The notes beneath the pieces were generated by a model, which was not told where the DNA came from, made no database searches, and saw only the letters and a list, made by a program, of their open reading frames with translations. A stretch of 16,112 bases of DNA from CAG-964 sp902789345 (GTDB taxonomy: Bacteria > Bacillota > Clostridia > Oscillospirales > Acutalibacteraceae): the NCBI GenBank assembly GCA_052117325.1, contig JBQKJJ010000031.1, one strand, 5' to 3'. Position 1 is the first letter of the stretch; the number at the start of each line of letters is the position of its first letter. Of the stretch, positions 1-7,103 are shown piece after piece. A program made the translations under genes and the position numbers.

Positions 1-1760
1 TTACTACCTTTGTGTTTGTACTTGTCCACTTTAGGTTTGCGGCGTTTGCGTAGCTGCCGCTGTTTGTGCTTTCGCTTATTGTGTAGCTTTCGCCTTTACC
101 CAGTGTCAGAGATGATGGGTTAGTTTTTACGCTTGTTGGCGCCGGCTTTACTGTTACCTTACAGGTGGCTGTTTTGCCGTTAAACAGGGTTATTTTTACA
201 TCTGCTGTGCCCGTGCCTACTGCCTTTACCACGGCTTTATTGCCACTGCCCTTTTGTACTGTTACTACCTTTGTGTTTGTACTTGTCCACTTTAGGTTTG
301 CGGCGTTTGCGTAGCTGCCGCTGTTTGTGCTTTCGCTTATTGTGTAGCTTTCGCCTTTACCCAGTGTCAGAGCTGTCGGGTTAATTTTTACGCTTGTTGG
401 GGCTGGCTTTACCGTTACCTTGCAGGTGGCTGTTTTGCCGTTGAACAGGGTTATTTTTATATTTGCCGTGCCTGTGCCTACTGCCTTTATTACTGCCTTG
501 TTACCCTTGCTCTTTTGTACTGTTGCTACCCTTGTGTTTGTGCTTGTCCACTTTAGGTTTGCTCCGTTTGCGTAGCTGCCCTTGCTTGTGCTTTCGCTTA
601 CCATATAGCTTTCACCCTTGCCAAGTGTTAGAGCTGTTGGGTTAATTTTTACGCTTGTTGGGGCCGGCTTTACTGTTACCTTACAGGTGGCTGTTTTGCC
701 GTTGAACAGGGTTATTTTTATATTTGCCGTGCCTCTGCCTACTGCCTTTATTACTGCCTTGTTGCCCTTGCCCTTTTGTACTGTTGCTACCCTTGTGTTT
801 GTGCTTGTCCACTTTAGGTTTGCTCCGTTTGCGTAGCTGCCCTTGCTTGTGCTTTCGCTTATTGTATAGCTTTCGCCCTTGCCGAGCGTTAGAGCTGTTG
901 GGTTAATTTTTACGCTTCTTGGGGCCGGCTTTACTTTTACCTTGCAGGTGGCTGTTTTGCCGTTAAACAGGGTTATTTTTACATCTGCTGTGCCCGTGCC
1001 TACTGCCTTTACCACAGCTTTGTTGCTACTGCCCTTTTGTACTGTTACTACATTTGTGTTTGTACTTGTCCACTTTAGGTTTGCGGCATTTGTATAGCTG
1101 CCGCTGTTTGTGCTTTCGCTTATCGTGTAGCTTTCACCTTTACCCAGTGTCAGAGATGTTGGGTTGGTTTTTATGCTTGTTGGCGCCGGCTTTACCGTTA
1201 CCTTGCAGGTAGCTGTTTTGCCGTTAAACAAGGTTATTTTTACATCTGCTGTACCTGTGCCTACTGCCTTTACCACGGCTTTGTTGCCACTGCCCTTTTG
1301 TACTGTTACTACCTTTGTGTTTGTACTTGTCCACTTTAGGTTTGCGGCATTTGCATAGCTGCCGCTGTTTGTGCTCTCGCTTATTGTATAGCTTTCACCC
1401 TTACCCAGTGTTAGGGATGTTGGGTTAGTTTTTATGCTTGTTGGCGCCGGCTTTACTGTTACCTTACAGGTAGCTGTTTTGCCGTTAAACAGGGTTATTT
1501 TTACATCTGCTGTGCCCGTGCCTACTGCCTTTACCACAGCTTTGTTGCCACTGCCCTTTTGTACTGTTGCTACCTTTGTGTTTGTACTTATCCACTTTAG
1601 GTTTGCGGCGTTTGCGTAGCTACCACTGTTTGTGCTTTCGCTTATTGTATATTTTTCACCTTTACCCAGTGTCAGAGATGTTGGGTTGGTTTTTATGCTT
1701 GTTGGTGCCAGCTTTACTGTTACCTTGCAGGTGGCTGTTTTTCCGTTGACTGTTTTTACA
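1..1760 (-). repeat. 261-bp tandem repeat array encoding 87-aa Ig-like domains
   Basis: The landmark CAGGTGGCTG (or its one-base variant) recurs at 162, 423, 684, 945, 1206, 1467 and 1728. Every interval is exactly 261 bp, so each unit is 87 codons and the frame is kept. Two sequence subtypes are visible. Units around 423 and 684 read, on the coding strand, TSVKINPTAL and TANIKITLF. Most others read TSIKTNPTSL and TADVKITLF. The copy nearest the N-terminus (about 1728-1960) is more diverged. The array continues past the left edge, so the copy number is unknown. Confidence 0.95.
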
Positions 1761-3829
1761 GTTATTACGGCTGTGCCTACAGCTTTAGCTGTTACTTTGC
1801 CTGTGTTGCTTACTGTGGCTACACTGCTGTTGCTTGTAGACCAGGTACAGGTCTTGTTTTTAGCATTTGCCGGCAAAACTGTACTTACCAGGCCATAGCT
1901 TTCGCCCTTGCCCAGCGTCAGGTTACTTTGGTTCAGATTTACTTCTGTAGGCACTGCCGGCTCTACAGGTGCTGTACCCTCAACGAACTTAAAGCCGTTG
2001 TCGTTTGCATACCTTTCTGCTGCCGTTCCCTTTGTGCCGTAAATGGTAATGGTGAAACCTTTAATTTTATCATAGGAACCACTAATTTTATCACCGACAT
2101 ATTCATTATAAGATGTATTATATCCGAACGCATACCGACCTATTTCTGTAACAGTGCTTGGTATAGTTACACTCTTTAAGCCTGTGCAGCCATCAAATGT
2201 ACCATCACGTATTTCTTTAACACCTTTCGGTATGGTTATACTGGTTAAGCCTGTGCAGCCGTGAAACGCATAACCTCCTATTTTTGTAACACTGCTTGGT
2301 ATTACATATGATGACCCCTTTGCATTTGGATAACTCAAAATTTCGGTTTTATTCTTGTTAAAGAGTACACCGTCTACAGAGGTATAATTCTTGTTACTTT
2401 TGTCTACCGTTATGCTCTTTAAGCTTGTACAACCATTAAATGCTCTATCAAAATGACCTATATAACCTATCTCTGTAACAGTGCTTGGTATGGTTACACT
2501 TTTCAAACTAGTACATTCCTCAAATGCACTATAACCTATTTCTGCAACACCGTTGGAGATAGTCACACTTGTTAAGCTTGTACAATTACTGAATGTATAA
2601 GAACCTATTTCTGTAACACTGCCTGGTATGGTTACACTTTTCAAACCAGTACATCCCTCAAATGCACCAGCAAAATATAGTCCTCCCTGTTTGCCCCCGA
2701 TGTATTCAACACTATCAGGAATTACTATATTGGTAAGCCCGGTACACCCTTTAAATGCTCCTTCCCTAATATTCCACACACTATTTGGTATTACATATGA
2801 CGATCCCTTTGCATTTGGGTATGCCACAATTACACCCTTTTTCTTATCAAAGAGTACACCATCTATAGATGAATATTTTGTATTATTAGTATCAACAATA
2901 AACTCTCTCAATTTTGTACAACCCCAAAAAGGGTTTGAAGAATGGCTAGGACGCTCCCACATCGATTCAGCTATATTTGTAACACTTTGTGGTATTTTTA
3001 TAGTTGTAAGACCTATACATTTAGCAAATGCATCTCCCCTTATTTTCGTAACACTGCTTGGTATTACATATGATGATGAAGCCTTTGCACTTGGATAAAT
3101 CAAAATTTCGGTCTTATCCTTGTTAAAGAGTACACCGTCTGCCGATGCATAATTCTTATTGTTTTTGTCTACTGTTATGCTTTTTAAGCCTGTACAGCCA
3201 TAAAATGCATACGAATATATTCCTGTAACACTGCTTGGTATGGTTACACTCTTTAAGCCTGTGCAGCCATAAAATGCACTATCACCTATTTCTGTAACAC
3301 TGCTTGGTATTACATATGATGATGAATCCTTTGCACTTGGATAAATCAAAATTGCGGTTTTATTCTTGTTAAACAGTACACCGTCTACAGATGTGTAATT
3401 CTTATTATTTTTGTCTACTGTTACGCTCTTTAAGCCTGTGCAGCCAAAAAATGCACTACCAGCTATTTCTGTAACACTGTTTGGTATAGTTACACTTTTT
3501 AAACCTGTGCAGCCAATAAATGCATTATAATCTATTCGTTTAACACTGTTTGGGATAGTTACATTATTTAAACCTGTGCAATTTCCAAATGCACTCCAAC
3601 CTATTTCTGTAACCTTATACCCATCAATAGTGCTTGGTATATCTACTGTTTTACTGCCGTTGTCTATGTATTTTGTTATGCTGGCAGTACCGTCATCTAA
3701 TACGCTGTATTCAAAGCTGCCGCTTGTACCGGTTGTTTCAGCCCCTGCGGCAAAAGGTATAATGCTGAATATGCCTATAACCATAATTGCTGACAATAAC
3801 ACTGAGGTTATTTTGTTTAATTTTGTCAT
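1..3829 (-). CDS. BspA-like leucine-rich-repeat surface protein with tandem bacterial Ig-like domains (C-terminus beyond window)
   Basis: The frame is open from an ATG at 3829 to the left window edge, 1276 codons without a stop. I checked the frame at several points along its length. GGGAGG sits just upstream of the ATG. Residues 1-30 are a signal peptide (MTKLNK, hydrophobic core, then AAGAE). Residues about 35-615 are BspA/LRR_5-type repeats of about 23 residues with the pattern IPSSVTEIG..AF.GCTGLKSVTIP. Several times they are interrupted by an island reading VDKNNKNYTSVDGVLFNKNK then YPSAKGSSYVIP. From about residue 620 follow bacterial Ig-like (Big_2-type) domains, first a divergent copy and then identical-length 87-residue copies (SLTLGKGESY ... 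CKVTVK). Proteins of this design are exported and act in adhesion or surface binding in gut Clostridia. The anchoring or dockerin end, if any, lies outside the window. The role is inferred from the family; the partner is unknown. Confidence 0.93.
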   Translation of the reverse strand, partial: MTKLNKITSVLLSAIMVIGIFSIIPFAAGAETTGTSGSFEYSVLDDGTASITKYIDNGSKTVDIPSTIDGYKVTEIGWSAFGNCTGLNNVTIPNSVKRIDYNAFIGCTGLKSVTIPNSVTEIAGSAFFGCTGLKSVTVDKNNKNYTSVDGVLFNKNKTAILIYPSAKDSSSYVIPSSVTEIGDSAFYGCTGLKSVTIPSSVTGIYSYAFYGCTGLKSITVDKNNKNYASADGVLFNKDKTEILIYPSAKASSSYVIPSSVTKIRGDAFAKCIGLTTIKIPQSVTNIAESMWERPSHSSNPFWGCTKLREFIVDTNNTKYSSIDGVLFDKKKGVIVAYPNAKGSSYVIPNSVWNIREGAFKGCTGLTNIVIPDSVEYIGGKQGGLYFAGAFEGCTGLKSVTIPGSVTEIGSYTFSNCTSLTSVTISNGVAEIGYSAFEECTSLKSVTIPSTVTEIGYIGHFDRAFNGCTSLKSITVDKSNKNYTSVDGVLFNKNKTEILSYPNAKGSSYVIPSSVTKIGGYAFHGCTGLTSITIPKGVKEIRDGTFDGCTGLKSVTIPSTVTEIGRYAFGYNTSYNEYVGDKISGSYDKIKGFTITIYGTKGTAAERYANDNGFKFVEGTAPVEPAVPTEVNLNQSNLTLGKGESYGLVSTVLPANAKNKTCTWSTSNSSVATVSNTGKVTAKAVGTAVITVKTVNGKTATCKVTVKLAPTSIKTNPTSLTLGKGEKYTISESTNSGSYANAANLKWISTNTKVATVQKGSGNKAVVKAVGTGTADVKITLFNGKTATCKVTVKPAPTSIKTNPTSLTLGKGESYTISESTNSGSYANAANLKWTSTNTKVVTVQKGSGNKAVVKAVGTGTADVKITLFNGKTATCKVTVKPAPTSIKTNPTSLTLGKGESYTISESTNSGSYTNAANLKWTSTNTNVVTVQKGSSNKAVVKAVGTGTADVKITLFNGKTATCKVKVKPAPRSVKINPTALTLGKGESYTISESTSKGSYANGANLKWTSTNTRVATVQKGKGNKAVIKAVGRGTANIKITLFNGKTATCKVTVKPAPTSVKINPTALTLGKGESYMVSESTSKGSYANGANLKWTSTNTRVATVQKSKGNKAVIKAVGTGTANIKITLFNGKTATCKVTVKPAPTSVKINPTALTLGKGESYTISESTNSGSYANAANLKWTSTNTKVVTVQKGSGNKAVVKAVGTGTADVKITLFNGKTATCKVTVKPAPTSVKTNPSSLTLGKGESYTISESTNSGSYANAANLKWTSTNTKVV

Positions 3830-3856
3830 AGTTTTTTCCTCCCAAATTTAAAATTC

Positions 3857-3884
3857 ATTATACAATTAATTTAATACAAAGCAA
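3857..3884 (-). promoter_or_regulatory. Sigma-70-type promoter of the surface-protein gene
   Basis: On the minus strand TTGCTT (3884-3879) and TATAAT (3862-3857) are separated by 16 bp. They lie about 28 bp upstream of the start codon. The -10 is perfect and the -35 matches 4 of 6. Confidence 0.6.
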
Positions 3885-4122
3885 ACAGATAAATTATATT
3901 ATTTATTGCCGTAAGCATACCCTTATTGAAATTAAAGATATAACTTGTCTTATTACGATACGGCAAATTTTACTTTTCGTCCCCCTTTCTGTTGTTGTAA
4001 TGCACATATTTATTTCTTTGTATCAATGTATACCATTATTAAAGGGTTATTTATTATGCACAAAATCATCTATATAACCAATGCACTTCCAAAGTCATAC
4101 CAAGTCACTGCTTTCCCTTCAT

Positions 4123-4162
4123 CTATGACCAAATCCGCCTGTAAGGTCGGATTTGGTCATAG
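4123..4162. repeat. 15-bp perfect inverted repeat (hairpin)
   Basis: CTATGACCAAATCCG (4123-4137) is matched exactly by its reverse complement ending at 4162. The 10-nt centre can pair further (CCT/AGG). No T-run follows on either strand, so it does not look like a standard intrinsic terminator. It may be a transposon footprint or a protein site. Confidence 0.7.
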
Positions 4163-4401
4163 CAGAGGTGTATATAAGAATTTCCTTGTAAGCATATTTA
4201 TTGTGCGGCATTATTGCAACCTGTACATATATAAAGACATTTTCTTTATAAACTTGTTATCATTTACCCTTAAGAACATTTTAGCAAATCATTTTATGCG
4301 ATTCAATATGTGACAGGCAGTGTGACACAAAATTCTAAAGCTTTTTAAAATTGAAAAATGAGATGTCACACACCGGGCACATAAAAGAAGTCCACAGCAG
4401 C

Positions 4402-4453
4402 GGGCTTTTCTGTTAGAATAAAGTAACCACACCAATTCTGACTGAAAAAGCCC
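4402..4453. repeat. Long hairpin in front of the IS30-like remnant
   Basis: GGGCTTTT (4402-4409) pairs with AAAAGCCC (4446-4453), and inside it AGAAT (4415-4419) pairs with ATTCT (4435-4439). It ends 6 nt before the ATG of the transposase remnant, so it would occlude translation starts. That is a common feature of IS leaders, but its role here is inferred. Confidence 0.6.
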
Positions 4454-4459
4454 CTCACC

Positions 4460-4620
4460 ATGGACAAAACTATTTATTACAATTTTTACAGAACGCAAGC
4501 GTGGACAGTACTTAACCTATGCAGATTGAGGGCGGTCTAACATCTTCATAAGTTAGGCTACAGCAACCGTGCAATCGTCTGGGATTTCCCTTGCGGATTC
4601 CGCATAAGGGCAAAAATGAG
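4460..4620 (+). pseudogene. IS30-family-like transposase, decayed N-terminal fragment
   Basis: From the ATG at 4460 the frame reads MDKTIYYNFYR. The +1-shifted frame from 4491 then reads ERKRGQYLTYAD. Back in the first frame it reads LRAV, stop (TAA at 4538), HLHKLGYSNRAIVWDFPC. These pieces resemble, in order, the start of IS30-family transposases: a basic stretch, 'RGxxLTYEDRL', then the helix-turn-helix segment 'GYSNRAIA..LGCS'. Two compensating indels and one premature stop (CAA to TAA is the simplest change) make it non-functional. Similarity fades at about 4620, where phage tail sequence starts. The DDE catalytic part is absent. The family call is from memory of motif pattern and is moderate in confidence. 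Confidence 0.5.
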
Positions 4621-5046
4621 AAAAATACATATTACTCCGACGCCACAACTCAATATAATTTTTGCATGGCGAGGTCGGGTGTTGACGGCACAGGAAACAT
4701 ACATATTTTTAGTGTTGCCAGCGACGGCGCCGGAACCGGAACAGCTAGGCGCGAGATATACGCAGATATAAGCAGTTTTGACATATCTGGTGCTGGTTCG
4801 GCAGGTGCTTTAAAACTATTAGAGCCAGTGGCGGAGCAAGAGCTTGAAAAGAAACAAACTGTGGAAACTATTACTGGCACAATTATTGATGGTATACTGT
4901 ACGAGTATGGCATAGACTATAAAGTGGGTGATATAGTCGTTTTAAACGACGGCTACGGCCACAAGCTCAATAAAAGGCTAGTGCAGATGATAGAGTATTA
5001 TCAAGGCGGCCAAAAAACAATGGCGCCAATCTTTGAGGACATATAA
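4621..5046 (+). pseudogene. C-terminal fragment of a siphovirus Gp37-like tail protein
   Basis: The open frame (usable TTG at 4591, first in-frame stop upstream at 4549) ends in TAA at 5044-5046. The product has the C-terminal pattern of ReqiPepy6 Gp37-like phage tail proteins: a strand-rich body (GNIHIFSVASDG), a long helix with LLEPVAEQELEKKQTVETITG, then the conserved YGIDYKVGDIVVLNDGYGHK and a terminal strand (RLVQMIEYY). Complete members are several hundred residues, so only the last ~140 remain. The 5' side is fused to IS30-like sequence and there is no convincing ribosome site, so I regard it as a prophage remnant. It shares the terminator at 5050-5078 with the convergent lipoprotein gene. 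Confidence 0.65.
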
Positions 5047-5049
5047 ATA

Positions 5050-5078
5050 AAGCCCCTCATTTGAGGGGCTTAGTTTTT
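5050..5078. terminator. Bidirectional intrinsic terminator
   Basis: AAGCCCCTCA (5050-5059) and TGAGGGGCTT (5062-5071) form a perfect 10-bp stem with a 2-nt centre. T-rich tracts follow on the plus strand (TTTTTT from 5074) and, more weakly, on the minus strand. It lies between two convergent coding ends. Confidence 0.9.
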
Positions 5079-5932
5079 TATATTTTAGTATCAGGTATTT
5101 TTATTGTTATCGAGTGTTCATCGTTGTCTTCATTATATAGCCTAAACTGTCCGCCTGCTGAGGTTACAGATAATTCGGCGTCAACAAAATCATCGTTTAC
5201 TTGCGGGTCAATAAGTGACTGCGTGTTTCCTTGTATATAATTTGACAAAATAATAAAATTATAGGTCTTTTTGTTTAAGGTTATATAATCGCACTGTATT
5301 AAGTAAGTATCTTTTGTTTTGTTTTCGACAGTAAAATAAGCATTCAAATCTCCGAGGCCGTTCGGTGCTACCCTTACAAAATAAAAAGTAAATTTATCGT
5401 CCTCATAAATTTTTGTTCCTGCGTTTTCCTTTGTGGAAATTTCTGTAGGAGCTTCTGTTGACTTCTCTGTCGGAACTTCTTTAGGTGCTTGTGTAGGCCT
5501 CTCTGTAGGTGCTTGTGTAGTTGGCTCGTCAAATTGCGTGTCCGGCGTAATTTCCCTGCCCTGAAAAACCACACTTGTGCACTGTAAGTATTTTTTTGCC
5601 GAGCGTGTACTGCGCTGCGTGTCAAAAGTGCCGTAAAACGACGCCGTATTGCCGGATATACTGTCAAAATAATTTTCTACAGCTTGTGGACTGCTCACCT
5701 CTGATTTAAACATTGCATACCAGTCCTGCCCGTTACCTGTAAAGCTGATTTTAATATAGCCATTCTTGTCCTGTGTTGCTCCTGTAATGCCGCCTTTAGC
5801 ACACACTGTGCCCTCGTAACCGATTAGCTCACTCCGTGTCATTTGCGTAACATCCGAGTACATATTACTACCGCAGCTACAACAAGACACACAGATAAGT
5901 GCAGCTGTAAACACTGCTAATAATTTTTTCAT
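5078..5932 (-). CDS. Predicted lipoprotein with Thr/Pro-rich linker, unknown function
   Basis: The product has 284 residues, with an ATG at 5932 preceded by TAGGAGGGG. Residues 1-20 are a lipoprotein-type signal: MKK, hydrophobic stretch, then CVSCCSCGS with several candidate lipidated cysteines (17, 18 or 20). Residues about 22-130 form an N-terminal domain (GYEGTVCAKGGI ... FTGNGQDWYAMF). Residues about 137-168 are a PT-rich linker with repeats of the type PTERPTQAP. Residues about 172-284 form a beta-rich C-terminal domain (FYFVRVAPNGLGDL ... YFTVENKTKDTY) that resembles in outline the Ig-like DUF4352/DUF5067 domains of Firmicute lipoproteins. I do not recognise the protein specifically. 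It is probably anchored on the outer face of the membrane. It is a single gene with its own promoter and terminator. Confidence 0.85.
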   Translation of the reverse strand: MKKLLAVFTAALICVSCCSCGSNMYSDVTQMTRSELIGYEGTVCAKGGITGATQDKNGYIKISFTGNGQDWYAMFKSEVSSPQAVENYFDSISGNTASFYGTFDTQRSTRSAKKYLQCTSVVFQGREITPDTQFDEPTTQAPTERPTQAPKEVPTEKSTEAPTEISTKENAGTKIYEDDKFTFYFVRVAPNGLGDLNAYFTVENKTKDTYLIQCDYITLNKKTYNFIILSNYIQGNTQSLIDPQVNDDFVDAELSVTSAGGQFRLYNEDNDEHSITIKIPDTKI

Positions 5933-5968
5933 AAAATTTAACCCCTCCTAAAAATTATATTTTGTTAA

Positions 5969-5998
5969 ATTATACCACAACAAAAATGCCTTAGTCAA
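5969..5998 (-). promoter_or_regulatory. Strong sigma-70-type promoter for the lipoprotein gene
   Basis: On the minus strand TTGACT (5998-5993) and TATAAT (5974-5969) are spaced 18 bp, about 37 bp upstream of the start codon. Confidence 0.75.
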
Positions 5999-6117
5999 AC
6001 AACTTTTAGGTTATTTATTATTTGCTAATTGTAAGCGATATATTTTTATAAAATATTTTTAAAATTTTTTCGGACTTTTTTCGGACTTTTTTAATTTTAC
6101 AAAATAAAAAACCGCTT

Positions 6118-6153
6118 AAAGGGAGGCACTTCGTAAGGAAGTTGTCTCCCTTT
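6118..6153. terminator. Terminator-like hairpin with ACTTCGTAAGGAAGTT loop
   Basis: AAAGGGAG (6118-6125) pairs with CTCCCTTT (6146-6153). The apex ACTTC-GTAAG-GAAGT (6128-6142) is itself paired. A-rich sequence to the left and TTTGGCTTTT to the right let it work in either direction. The same apex recurs, inverted, in the hairpin at 14037-14093. Confidence 0.75.
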
Positions 6154-6221
6154 GGCTTTTGTAAAACAGTCGGATAGTTGGATTTGTAGGATATAATCTG
6201 AAAATTACGGAGGTTTTACAA

Positions 6222-6407
6222 ATGAAGAACACAAAATATCACGTCTACATAAACAGCGAAGAAAGGCGACTGTTGATTAGCAGCCTGAATGATTTGAGAA
6301 ATAGGCTGATTGCTGAGGGTAAATATACAGACCTTGTTGATGAAAAATTGATTAAGGCAGCCAACGCAAAAATCAAGAAAATCAAGGTTATCAGCAAAAG
6401 CTCGTAA
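6222..6407 (+). CDS. Small mobile-element-associated protein of unknown function (61 aa)
   Basis: The ATG at 6222 is preceded by ACGGAGG at a good distance, and a TATAAT lies at 6192-6197 without a clear -35 box. The product is a 61-residue, basic, soluble helical protein with the pattern YHVYINSEERRLLISSLNDLRNRLIAEGKYTD..D..L. I recall this type (conserved 'ER.LL..SL.DL.N.LI..GRYTD.VDE') from conjugative and integrative elements of Clostridia. No biochemical role is known to me. It lies directly before the tnpV remnant, which fits a mobile-element origin. It appears intact. Confidence 0.75.
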   Translation: MKNTKYHVYINSEERRLLISSLNDLRNRLIAEGKYTDLVDEKLIKAANAKIKKIKVISKSS

Positions 6408-6546
6408 ACGGTATATTTGCGGATTTTGAGGGTGGTAATGATAATACCTTAACCTATTAAGTTTAGAGCTTTAAGAACCGCATAAATACTGACGATTTGC
6501 ACCGAACTTTGTCCACACTATTTCGACTATTATGGAGGAAAAAACT
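6408..6546 (+). other. Short intergenic stretch ahead of tnpV
   Basis: I see no gene or clear promoter. It ends in the tnpV ribosome site (GGAGGAAAAA, 6533-6542). Confidence 0.4.
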
Positions 6547-6644
6547 ATGACAAATAAGATTACATATACACAGCAAGGCGATTAATCTTTTACCCGACCT
6601 GAAATTACCCGAACAGCCTAAGGTTGAAATCGGGATATGGGGGT

Positions 6645-6711
6645 GCGGGTCTCCGGTGGAGACCTCTGCCGCAGGCAGAAGCACCGACCGAGCCGATAGG
6701 CGAGACAGCGA
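6645..6711 (+). repeat. 67-bp hairpin repeat, copy 1 (inside tnpV)
   Basis: It contains GGTCTCC-GGT-GGAGACC and TCTGCC-GCA-GGCAGA, two tight hairpins. The right part reads CGACCGAGCCGATAGGCGAG. It differs from copy 2 at two positions. It follows the Trp codon TGG plus a run of G, as does copy 2. Confidence 0.9.
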
Positions 6712-6900
6712 CATTTGAAATATATCAAACATCGCCGCCCAATCTTATATACAAACCTGCTGACAAGCTGTAAGCTGACCGCTTACCTTGCTGACATCGA
6801 CGAGCAGGCAGAGGAACTATTCTTTCGGTTAGTAAAACAACTCGCCGAAAAGGAAGGCGTAACCGAACAGCTCAAAGCAGACAATCAAATGCTGTGGGGC

Positions 6901-6967
6901 GCGGGTCTCCGGTGGAGACCTCTGCCGCAGGCAGAAGCGCCGACCGAGCCGACAGGCGAGACAGCGA
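6901..6967 (+). repeat. 67-bp hairpin repeat, copy 2 (inside tnpV)
   Basis: It is 65/67 identical to the copy at 6645-6711 in the same orientation. It sits after the codons for MLW of the tnpV remnant and shifts the frame of the last 18 codons. Confidence 0.9.
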
Positions 6968-7031
6968 ATAAACAATATTCGCAACCGTGCGGAAGAAATT
7001 GTCAACAGCAAATTGATATATGTATAAACTA

Positions 7032-7073
7032 ATCGGGCGAAGGTGGTTTGTGCCATATTCGCCCGATGTTAAT
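7032..7073 (+). terminator. Intrinsic terminator between tnpV remnant and the convergent kinase gene
   Basis: ATCGGGCGAA (7032-7041) pairs perfectly with TTCGCCCGAT (7058-7067), followed on the plus strand by GTTAATTTTTAG. The reverse direction has a weaker T tract. Confidence 0.75.
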
Positions 7074-7103
7074 TTTTAGTGCTATATTGCGATATATTGT
7101 GTT

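Larger units (their letters stand above)
3885..4459. other. Gene-poor, A+T-rich intergenic stretch
   Basis: I see no convincing gene. The one long plus-strand reading frame (from about 3945) has poor composition and includes the hairpin at 4123-4162. Its right-hand part (about 4305-4459) probably is the terminal and leader region of the decayed IS30-like element. TGTGACA occurs twice directly (4309 and 4321 areas). GTGTGACA at 4320-4327 has an inverted partner TGTCACAC at 4374-4381. Confidence 0.5.
6547..7027 (+). pseudogene. tnpV: TnpV transposon-encoded protein, disrupted by a frameshift and two 67-bp repeats
   Basis: The intact start (ATG 6547, good ribosome site) gives MTNKITYTQQGD and hits TAA two codons later. 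One frame over the protein continues LLPDLKLPEQPKVEIGIWG. After the first inserted repeat it resumes as YIKHRRPILYTNLLTSCKLTAYLADIDEQAEE and then VKQLAEKEGVTEQLKADNQMLW. After the second repeat it resumes in another frame as NNIRNRAEEIVNSKLIYV, ending in TAA at 7025-7027. This is the complete order of a TnpV-family protein of Tn4451-type elements: GDY.IPDLKLP, HRP.LY..LL.SGKL..YLADI.EQA, EGVTE.LKA..QM.W, N.IRNRAEEI. Each insertion replaced a few codons rather than inserting cleanly. The function of TnpV is unknown; this copy is dead. Confidence 0.85.

Noticed and set aside
1..1760. CRISPR-like periodicity
   Set aside because: The repeat is 261 bp with no unique spacers and is clearly protein coding.
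463..1898. Several short plus-strand reading frames rich in Leu/Cys/Val in the repeat region
   Set aside because: They are antisense shadows of the Ig-like repeat array; they recur with the 261-bp period and lack ribosome sites.
3945..4313. A 122-codon plus-strand frame
   Set aside because: It has poor composition, no good ribosome site, passes through a perfect hairpin, and resembles nothing I know.
6715..7032. A separate 105-aa gene starting MKYIKHRRPI
   Set aside because: It is the middle of the tnpV frame running on through the second 67-bp repeat into a wrong frame; no ribosome site.
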